Part shown: positions 35,336-41,094 of the stretch, in pieces | Numbering within the stretch: the stretch's first letter is position 1 | How the letters are laid out: every line of letters starts with the position of its first letter | Origin: Verrucomicrobiota bacterium | Lineage (GTDB): Bacteria; Verrucomicrobiota; Verrucomicrobiia; Limisphaerales; UBA1319 | Assembly: GCA_022709905.1 (NCBI GenBank) | Contig: JAKLHY010000025.1 | Coordinates: 27,932-91,931 of the forward strand | Direction: 5' to 3' | DNA: 64,000 nt | Notes under the pieces: generated by a model | Databases searched by the model: none | Told to the model about the DNA's origin: nothing | What the model saw: only the letters and a program-made list of their open reading frames with translations | Position numbers and translations under genes: made by a program

Positions 35336-36595
35336 GTGAAAACGGCGCGAAAATTCCCGGTGACGGTCAAGTCAGGATCTATTCGGGTTAAAATTTATCA
35401 AGTGCCCCAGCGAGATGGGTCAAAGATTTACTCGATCGACTGGCGGCTGGCAGGCAAACGCCACAGGAAAGCCTTCAGCGATTACGAGCGAGCCCGCCTC
35501 GAAGCGGATTCCATCGCCAGCAAGCTCGCGTCCGGTGATGCCATGGCTCTGCAACTGACCGGACTTGACCGGGCAATTTACGTTCGCGCCAAACAAACCC
35601 TTGCCCCGCTGGGAGGGATCGCGATCGATGTTGCCGTGGCACGTTTCGCCGAAGCCGTACGCATTCTTGGGTCATCTGATCTCGTTGTCGTGGCGGCTCG
35701 GGACTTCGCTCGGCGTCATCCGGCGAACATGCCCAAACGGACCGTATCCGAGGTTGTGCGCGAACTAATCGAGGCGAAGCGGAGCGCTCATAGAAGCCTC
35801 CGATACGTGCAAGACCTTGAGTCCCGGGGTGGCTCTTTCGCCCAAGCTTTCCAGTGTCAAATCCAGTCGGTGTCGGGGGCTGATCTGCGAACATATCTCG
35901 ACGGGAAGAAAATGGCCCCGCGCACATATAAAAACCACGTGCGAACGATTGGAACACTGTTTGAATTCGCAAAGAGCCGGGGCTACCTTCCGAAGGATTT
36001 CGATTCGCTCGATGGCATCGAGTTGCCCGATGATCTGGATGGTGAAATCGAGATTTACACGCCGGAGGAGATTGCCGCCCTTCTGGCTCATGCCGATCCG
36101 CGCATAGTGCCCGCCATTGCGATCGGTGGCTTCGCCGGACTGCGGAGTGCGGAGCTGGAACGTCTCAGCTGGAACGAGGTTCGTTTGGCGGACAATCTCA
36201 TTGAAGTCAAGGCCAAAAAATCAAAAACCCGATCCAGGCGCTTGGTTCCAATCACACCAAACCTTGCGGAATGGCTCGCGCTTTACGTCCGTCCGAGTGG
36301 CCCCGTGCTTCACGATGTGACCGGATCGCGTTTCTATCAGCTTCTCGAAAAGTGTGCTGCAGATGCCAACCTAACCTGGAAGAGAAACGGGTTGCGGCAT
36401 TCGTTCGCCACCTATCGACTAGCAGACATTCAGAACGTCAACGCGCTTGCCTTGGAAATGGGAAACAGCCCGCAAATGATTTTCGGCTGCTACAGGGAAT
36501 TGTCAAAGCCCGAACAAGCCAAAGCTTGGTTCGCCATCGCGCCACCAAAGCCCGCCGGTAACATCCTGCCCATGGCCGCAGGGGTCGCCTCGTAA
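35336..36595 (+). CDS. Tyrosine recombinase (phage-type integrase)
   Basis: The frame is open from 35285, but I prefer the GTG at 35336 because the earlier codons fall in the CTTGACA repeats; the product then has 419 residues. An N-terminal Arm-type part (VKSGSIRVKIYQVPQRDGSK) is followed by a core-binding helical domain and a catalytic domain: box I Arg in GFAGLRSAELERLSW, the beta-hairpin Lys in KAKKSKTRSRR, box II RNGLRHSFATYRLAD and the terminal Tyr in MIFGCYREL. Box II has Asn where HxxR enzymes have the first His. It lies beside its tRNA target and should catalyse integration and excision. Confidence 0.88.
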   Translation: MKTARKFPVTVKSGSIRVKIYQVPQRDGSKIYSIDWRLAGKRHRKAFSDYERARLEADSIASKLASGDAMALQLTGLDRAIYVRAKQTLAPLGGIAIDVAVARFAEAVRILGSSDLVVVAARDFARRHPANMPKRTVSEVVRELIEAKRSAHRSLRYVQDLESRGGSFAQAFQCQIQSVSGADLRTYLDGKKMAPRTYKNHVRTIGTLFEFAKSRGYLPKDFDSLDGIELPDDLDGEIEIYTPEEIAALLAHADPRIVPAIAIGGFAGLRSAELERLSWNEVRLADNLIEVKAKKSKTRSRRLVPITPNLAEWLALYVRPSGPVLHDVTGSRFYQLLEKCAADANLTWKRNGLRHSFATYRLADIQNVNALALEMGNSPQMIFGCYRELSKPEQAKAWFAIAPPKPAGNILPMAAGVAS

Positions 36596-36786
36596 CCCTC
36601 CCCCCAGGCTTCTCCGTTTGCTCTCGCGTGGGACCGTCAAGGTCGCGCCGCGTTTTTTTGCCCCAAGGCAAAGCGTTGAATCGCCCAATGTTTACAAGGT
36701 GATCAAGCTGGTTTGAGTCCAAAACCCAAAAAATTCCGAACAAACCCGTTGACGGTTTTAGCCCGGGGTGTCACCAGAAAATTTAT

Positions 36787-37014
36787 ATGGCAAACGGATT
36801 AGCAAAAAATGGCCGGAAGGTTGCAACCACTGTTCCGGAGATCAGTCAAGTTTTATTAAACAAGCGCGGAGTTGCCGAGTTGATTCGAACTTCAACGAGG
36901 ACGGTTGAACACCACATGAAGCGTGGAATGCCTCACATCAAGCTGACGCCCCGGTGCACGCGGTTCATTCCGGCGGACGTTATGGCGTGGCTGAAGACCC
37001 GGCAAGTCAACTGA
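36787..37014 (+). CDS. AlpA/excisionase-like helix-turn-helix protein
   Basis: A 75-residue protein. After a short basic start, LLNKRGVAELIRTSTRTVEH gives an HTH_17-type motif, followed by the wing HMKRGMPHIKLTPRCTRFIP and the typical ending ADVMAWLKTR. Such proteins act as excisionases or transcription activators of integrases. It is the first gene of the replication cluster, 4 bases upstream of the next gene, and 190 bases downstream of the integrase, with a TTGACG box in the gap that may be its -35. Confidence 0.75.
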   Translation: MANGLAKNGRKVATTVPEISQVLLNKRGVAELIRTSTRTVEHHMKRGMPHIKLTPRCTRFIPADVMAWLKTRQVN

Positions 37015-37017
37015 GCC

Positions 37018-37209
37018 ATGGTTGCCACACCTCAAATCTCGGCCGCTCGGGAGGATGAACGGGCGCGGTCATTCGAAGGAGTCAATGAGCTGTACGACGA
37101 ATTCCAGATGGATTTGCTGGCGGTCGCACGGGATCTGCGCGAATTCTGCGCCGAACGGCGTTTGGCTCTCCAACGCCAACAACCGGACCAACCGGCGGTA
37201 AAAAAATGA
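37018..37209 (+). CDS. Small hypothetical protein of the element
   Basis: A 63-residue, charged, probably helical protein (VNELYDEFQMDLLAVARDLR, FCAERRLALQRQQ). No family recognised. The stop overlaps the ATG of the initiator gene (ATGA) and the start follows the AlpA-like gene closely, so it is co-translated. Its size and position match small regulators found between control and replication genes in phages. Confidence 0.55.
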   Translation: MVATPQISAAREDERARSFEGVNELYDEFQMDLLAVARDLREFCAERRLALQRQQPDQPAVKK

Positions 37210-37937
37210 ACCCCGAGAATCGAAGCCATGAGCCGTTCTGCTGGCAGGCAAAGGCGGCGCTTCAAATGATCCGGGAATCCATCGATGGGCCGGAAATCGC
37301 GTCCGCGCTTCTGGTTTACCTCGCATTGTCCGAGATCGCATCGGATCAAGGGGTGGATGTGTTTCGGACCACTCATGCCTGGATCGCATCGAAGTGCGGA
37401 CTAAGCCAGCGGTCTGTTGGATCTCGGATTCGAGATTTGGAGCGGATCGGGGTTGTTGCTGTGTCGAACACCCAACTCAAAACCCCGTCCACTTTCACGC
37501 TTTTGCCGATCGGCAATGGTTGCCGAGCGTTAAGCAATGGTTGCCGAACGATAGGCAAGGCTGAGGGGGTCACACTTGCCGACATAGAAAGAAAAGAAGA
37601 AATAAGGGGTACATCTATGCCTAGGACTATGTCCTTGCCTGAGTCCATGCCTAGGACTATGTCCATGCCTAGGACTATGTCCATGCCTAGGACTATGTCC
37701 TTGCCTGAGTCCATGCCTACGACTAAGCCAGCGTCCATGCCAGTCCAGAGGTTGACGGCGTCGGAGCGAATCACAGCGGAACAGCAACTCCGGGGGATTG
37801 ACGGGGAGATCCGCGACCTTGAAGCGCAAACCCATTACCGATGGGAACGAACCCCTGAGCGGATGGCCAAGCTGGAGGACTTGAAAAACCAACGCGATCG
37901 ACTCAATGCCTTGTTGCGCGGAACGATTCTGTCATGA
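37206..37937 (+). CDS. Lambda O-like replication initiator with iterons inside its own gene
   Basis: A 243-residue protein. Residues 10-105 look like a winged-helix domain: FCWQAKAALQMIRES, IASALLVYLALSEIAS, then THAWIASKCGLSQRSVGSRI (recognition helix) and RDLERIGVVAVSNTQLK (wing). Residues 137-178 are a low-complexity repeat, MPRTMS with LPES, forced by 18-bp iterons in the DNA. The last 60 residues are a coiled-coil-like helical segment (EQQLRGIDGEIRDLEAQ, RMAKLEDLKNQRDRLNALLR) that could recruit the helicase. Lambda O has the same plan: DNA-binding N-terminus, origin iterons mid-gene, C-terminal partner domain. The stop overlaps the start of the DnaB gene. Function is inferred from architecture, not homology. 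Confidence 0.65.
   Translation: MNPENRSHEPFCWQAKAALQMIRESIDGPEIASALLVYLALSEIASDQGVDVFRTTHAWIASKCGLSQRSVGSRIRDLERIGVVAVSNTQLKTPSTFTLLPIGNGCRALSNGCRTIGKAEGVTLADIERKEEIRGTSMPRTMSLPESMPRTMSMPRTMSMPRTMSLPESMPTTKPASMPVQRLTASERITAEQQLRGIDGEIRDLEAQTHYRWERTPERMAKLEDLKNQRDRLNALLRGTILS
37503..37557. repeat. TTGCC/GGCAA repeat cluster in the initiator gene
   Basis: A perfect 14-bp palindrome TTGCCGATCGGCAA (37503-37516) is followed by two copies of GCAATGGTTGCCGA (37513-37526 and 37534-37547) spaced 21 bp, about two helical turns, and a final GGCAAGG. Each copy includes the inverted pair GGCAA or GCAA with TTGCC. It lies about 70 bp before the 18-bp iterons and may be a second protein-binding array. Confidence 0.6.
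37582..37712. other. Putative replication origin: A-rich purine tract plus four 18-bp iterons
   Basis: ATGCCTAGGACTATGTCC occurs perfectly at 37617-37634, 37647-37664, 37665-37682 and 37683-37700. The 12-bp TTGCCTGAGTCC follows the first and fourth copies. Each iteron contains the inverted repeat GGAC-TAT-GTCC, suited to a dimeric binder. Immediately before the array, 37582-37609 is nearly all A/G (GAAAGAAAAGAAGAAATAAG), a good unwinding element. Lambda ori has the same parts: iterons inside the initiator gene beside an A-rich strand-biased tract. Confidence 0.65.
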
Positions 37938-39259
37938 CAAACGCCCTTCCACATTCAATCGATGCGGAGCGGGGAATCTTGGGCTGTTGCCTGGACGACC
38001 CGAATCTGGTTCCCGATCTGCGCGAAAACTGGTTCTACGACGAAGCATGCCGGATTGTTACTGCCGGACTGATCCAGATGGCGGCAGACGGAAATCCGAT
38101 CGATGTCGCAACCATCTGCGAGCGGCTCAAAACCTCCGGACAGTTGGAGCAGGTTGGCGGGGTTGCTTTCCTCGCTAGTCTGCCGGAATGCGGACCAAGC
38201 CCAGCAAATTTCCCGCACTGGAAGGCGATCTTGGAGGACAAGGCCACACTGCGAAGCATTGCGGACCTGGCGGTCTCTTATCATCGGAAGGCGCTTGAGC
38301 CTGAGGCGGACGCCCAAGCGTTACTGACCGCTCTAGAAACCGATGCACTGGGCATTCGGCGAGACGGTGCTTCCAGCGAAAAGAGCATTCGCGATTTGGT
38401 GCTCGACGCGATCCAGGAGCTGGAGACAGCGCATCAGCATGCCGGACAAATCCGAGGCATTCCGACAGGCTTTGCGGAACTCGATCGCATGACAAACGGC
38501 TTGTGCGGGGGACAGCTCTGGGTTATCGCTGCGCGTCCGGCAGTCGGCAAAACATCACTGGCAATGAACATAGCTGAACACATCGCAGTTGACCTTCGAT
38601 TACCCGTCGGCGTGTTCAGCTTGGAGATGTCGGCGGCGGAGTTGGTGCTTCGACTCCAATGCAGTCGGGCTCGCGTGAGCCCGATGGCGGCTGGCCGAGG
38701 CGAGCTGGCCGAGGCGGACTTTGTTCGGTTGACCGAGGCGGCGGGGAAACTTGCCCGAGCGCCCCTGTGCATTTGCGATCAGGCGGGATCGACGGTGGGT
38801 CAAATGTCGGCCAAAGCACGGCAGTGGAAACAGAAGCACGGCATCAGGTTGATCGTCGTTGACTACCTCGGTCTGCTTCGGGGTGGCGGGAAATTCAACA
38901 GTCGGTATGAGGAAATCAGCCGAATCAGCGCCGACTTGAAACGGCTGGCCAAGGATCTGAGTGTTCCCGTCCTGTGTTTGGCGCAATTGAACCGATCCAG
39001 CGAGAGGGAGAACCGCCCGCCGTTCCTCTCGGACCTGCGCGACTCTGGGTCCATCGAACAGGACGCTGACCTGGTTGCGCTTCTCCATAAATCTGAGGAT
39101 GACGATAGGGGGGGATCGCGAATTGACCTGATCGTGGCCAAACAAAGATCCGGACCTACTGGACGGATACCGCTCGTTTTCCACGGGGAATGGACTCGGT
39201 TTCTTCCTGCTGGAAAAATAGCCCCGGAAGATGTGCCGTCCCTCGTTAACTGCAACTAA
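37934..39259 (+). CDS. DnaB-type replicative helicase of the element
   Basis: A 441-residue DnaB-family hexameric helicase. N-terminal domain: HSIDAERGILGCCLDDPNLV, IDVATICERLKTSGQL, VGGVAFLASL. RecA-like C-terminal domain: GIPTGFAELDRMTNGLCGGQ, Walker A WVIAARPAVGKTSLAMNIA, GVFSLEMSAAELVLRLQC, Walker B RLIVVDYLGLLRGGG, VPVLCLAQLNRSSE, and DLRDSGSIEQDADLVALLHK. It is complete and should be active. The start overlaps the initiator stop (ATGA). As in phage P22, which carries a DnaB-type helicase beside its O-like protein, the element would not need the host loader to bring DnaB to its origin. Confidence 0.93.
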   Translation: MTNALPHSIDAERGILGCCLDDPNLVPDLRENWFYDEACRIVTAGLIQMAADGNPIDVATICERLKTSGQLEQVGGVAFLASLPECGPSPANFPHWKAILEDKATLRSIADLAVSYHRKALEPEADAQALLTALETDALGIRRDGASSEKSIRDLVLDAIQELETAHQHAGQIRGIPTGFAELDRMTNGLCGGQLWVIAARPAVGKTSLAMNIAEHIAVDLRLPVGVFSLEMSAAELVLRLQCSRARVSPMAAGRGELAEADFVRLTEAAGKLARAPLCICDQAGSTVGQMSAKARQWKQKHGIRLIVVDYLGLLRGGGKFNSRYEEISRISADLKRLAKDLSVPVLCLAQLNRSSERENRPPFLSDLRDSGSIEQDADLVALLHKSEDDDRGGSRIDLIVAKQRSGPTGRIPLVFHGEWTRFLPAGKIAPEDVPSLVNCN

Positions 39260-39265
39260 CCAACC

Positions 39266-39517
39266 ATGAAATCCATCCGAAAAACCCACTCAAAACCGAG
39301 CCGATCCGATGCCCTTGGACTTCTCGGCAAGCACATCAAGCGCCGATTGCGCCGCTTGCGCCAAGATGAGCGCACGGCGTGGCAATTGTGGGATGAATCA
39401 AAGAAATTCGGCCCAGGCGATAGCCGGGCGCTTCTGGCCGTCCTCGATGTTCACAAACGGCGGATTGCGCTACTCGGTTTGGATGGAACAGGAGGTTTTG
39501 AATGCAAGGCAAATTGA
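39266..39517 (+). CDS. Small hypothetical protein of the element
   Basis: An 83-residue basic protein (LGKHIKRRLRRLRQDERTAW, LLAVLDVHKRRIALLGLDGT). No family recognised. It starts 6 bases after the helicase stop and overlaps the terminase-like gene by 16 bases, so it belongs to the same transcript. The basic helical start would suit DNA or RNA binding. Confidence 0.5.
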   Translation: MKSIRKTHSKPSRSDALGLLGKHIKRRLRRLRQDERTAWQLWDESKKFGPGDSRALLAVLDVHKRRIALLGLDGTGGFECKAN

Positions 39518-40035
39518 AAACGCCCCGCAAGTCGCGCGAACCGCGAACGTCCAGACGCCGGGTCAAGGCGGGCATGAGACAAGCCGAGGCAATCCGGTTA
39601 AGGATTCAAGGGCTGAGCCTCTCAGAGATTGCCCGCCGGCTCGGATACGCCGGGCCATCGGGGGCATACGCGGCAATCGAGGTCGGGCTGTCAGCGGCAG
39701 TGCAGGAGCCGGCGGACCAGCTCAGGCAAATCGAACTGGCGCGCCTCGACATTGCCACTGCTGCAGTCATGCCCAAAATCGAGCGGGGGAGCCTGCAAGC
39801 GGTGGACAGGCTTGTCCGAATCATGGACCGCCGATCAAAGCTCTTGGGCCTCGACGCCGGGACGGAGCAAACGCCCCAGCCCCAGCAAGGCAAGGGAGCC
39901 GTCTTCGTGATTCCCGCGAATGGCCGCGAAGCGCCTGACGCTTTCGATCATGCCGAATTCACCCGTTTGTTTCACAGCGTGCTGGCAACCAACGGCAGTG
40001 GAGACCCGCCTCCACCGCCCCAGGCTGATGGCTAG
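39502..40035 (+). CDS. Terminase small-subunit-like DNA-binding protein
   Basis: A 177-residue protein. After a basic N-terminus comes a homeodomain-like helix-turn-helix, QAEAIRLRIQGLSLSEIARR with LGYAGPSGAYAAI, the pattern of phage terminase small subunits and related packaging or resolvase-type DNA-binding proteins. A helical part follows (LRQIELARLDIATAAVMPKI, LQAVDRLVRIMDRRSKLLGL), also common in small terminases, then a Pro/Gln-rich tail. No large terminase is present, which would fit a satellite that redirects a helper phage's packaging machine. It could instead be a transcription regulator. Confidence 0.55.
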   Translation: MQGKLKTPRKSREPRTSRRRVKAGMRQAEAIRLRIQGLSLSEIARRLGYAGPSGAYAAIEVGLSAAVQEPADQLRQIELARLDIATAAVMPKIERGSLQAVDRLVRIMDRRSKLLGLDAGTEQTPQPQQGKGAVFVIPANGREAPDAFDHAEFTRLFHSVLATNGSGDPPPPPQADG

Positions 40036-40166
40036 TTCCAGCAAAAGTGTCAATGGATCGACGTAGACCCGCCTAAAATCGTTCAGGACGCATCGGGGGG
40101 CACTGCTGGCCCCCTGATCACTCCGACGCCGCCCCGGCTTGTCCTGGCCAGTGCGGCGAACGGGAA

Positions 40167-40409
40167 TCAAGCCACTTTTCGCCCGAGGTCTGGACAGGAT
40201 ATCCGCCGTTGTTCAAGCAACTTCAAAACGGATTCCTCTGAGACGACGATCTTATGCCCCAGGCGGTAGCCGTCCAGGAGCCCTTCCTTCACGCGGTCTT
40301 TGACCCACCGTTCACACATGCCCAACTGTTCGGCTACTGCGGCAACGGTGTAATGGGTTTTGAGCTTGCCCGGTTGCGGGATGGACACGAATTGATTTGC
40401 TGATTTCAT
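40167..40409 (-). CDS. Helix-turn-helix DNA-binding protein (excisionase-like)
   Basis: An 80-residue protein: HYTVAAVAEQLGMCERWVKD then RVKEGLLDGYRLGHKIVVSE and SVLKLLEQRR form a MerR/HTH_17 type domain of the kind used by excisionases and small repressors. It is on the minus strand at the far end of the element, opposite to the replication genes. The start overlaps the stop of an upstream 66-codon gene. It lies within 0.6-0.8 kb of attR, so a recombination directionality factor or repressor role is plausible. Confidence 0.7.
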   Translation of the reverse strand: MKSANQFVSIPQPGKLKTHYTVAAVAEQLGMCERWVKDRVKEGLLDGYRLGHKIVVSEESVLKLLEQRRISCPDLGRKVA

Positions 40410-40606
40410 AGCGGTTCTGTTCTGGTTTTGACGGCGATGCTATCGCCGCCGGCTTCGATTTCGAGAGCCATGGAAAGCCCATGCTTATCCGGCATCCAGC
40501 CTTCCAAAGTTTTTTTCAACTGCATGTTGGCAATCGCCAGAATCCGTTTCCGAGTCATCTCGGCAAACAGAGCGCCGGCGCTTTGGGTCATGTCGTTTGT
40601 GAGCAT
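40406..40606 (-). CDS. Small hypothetical protein upstream of the HTH gene
   Basis: I chose the ATG at 40606 (MLTNDMTQSAGALFAEMTRK), which gives 66 residues; a longer frame to 40918 is open but its extra part is not protein-like and crosses the repeat region. Helical (RILAIANMQLKKTLEGWM), ending MALEIEAGGDSIAVKTRTEP. No family recognised. The ATGA overlap with the HTH gene argues that it is real. Confidence 0.5.
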   Translation of the reverse strand: MLTNDMTQSAGALFAEMTRKRILAIANMQLKKTLEGWMPDKHGLSMALEIEAGGDSIAVKTRTEPL

Positions 40607-40850
40607 TGTTCGTTTTCGTGGGTGGAGCCCGGGACCGAAAGGCGCAAACCTTATCCCGCAACGCCACCACGCGTTTACGGTATCCGGTCCCGGGAATAAC
40701 TTGTGTTCTGCAAGTCGCCGGCAGGTTGGTTGTCCCTGCCCGAGAACGGCGAGAAGCTCTTTGCGGAGCATCCGGGGCGAACATATCGAGATGCGATCCA
40801 GGAACGCAAGTGAAAACGGATCACCCTTAATGCAAACGATTTGCAACATA

Positions 40851-40971
40851 CTTGACAAAACTTGACACTCCAAACCGCCAAATGAGGGTGAACCTTTCGG
40901 GATGGCATTTTTGATCAATGCGCAGAAACGCCTGTAAAATCAGGGTGATTCCATCCTTTTCCCGAAAGGTT
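40851..40971. repeat. CTTGACA pair and 12-bp inverted repeat near attR
   Basis: CTTGACA occurs at 40851-40857 and 40861-40867, as near attL. A perfect inverted repeat AACCTTTCGGGA (40891-40902) / TCCCGAAAGGTT (40960-40971) follows, and AGGGTGA occurs twice in between (about 40885 and 40942). No gene occupies 40607-40986. These are candidate integrase and directionality-factor binding sites. Confidence 0.5.
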
Positions 40972-40986
40972 GTGAAATGCCGTTAG

Positions 40987-41014
40987 CGGGTTCAAGTCCC
41001 GTTGGTCACCCCAA
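40987..41014 (+). repeat. attR: displaced tRNA-His 3' end
   Basis: The 28-bp copy of the tRNA-His terminus. Identical for the first 20 bases and the last 7; T replaces C at 41007. No upstream tRNA half is attached, so it is an attachment-site repeat and not a gene. Confidence 0.85.
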
Positions 41015-41094
41015 TCCTTCTACTTTATTTCCAACACTTTACAAACGATAGAATCTTCTTTCCTCATCGTGGGTGGCGCAGAGTTCTTCGCTTC

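Larger units (their letters stand above)
35213..41014. mobile_element. 5.8-kb tRNA-His-integrated element with lambda-like replication module
   Basis: Bounded by 28-bp direct repeats of the tRNA-His 3' end (27 of 28 identical). In order: tyrosine integrase, AlpA-like DNA-binding protein, small unknown protein, replication initiator with internal iterons, DnaB helicase, small unknown protein, terminase-small-subunit-like protein; then on the opposite strand a second DNA-binding protein with a small partner gene upstream. No capsid, tail, portal, large terminase, relaxase or toxin gene is seen. The content suggests a phage satellite or minimal integrative plasmid rather than a full prophage. 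Gene class and density differ sharply from the carbohydrate genes on both sides. Confidence 0.8.

Noticed and set aside
37617..37712. Possible CRISPR array
   Set aside because: Units are head to tail without unique spacers, are only 18 bp, and remain in frame in a coding gene; no cas genes.
40987..41014. Second tRNA-His gene
   Set aside because: Only the 3' 28 bases are present, without acceptor 5' strand, D arm or anticodon; it is attR.
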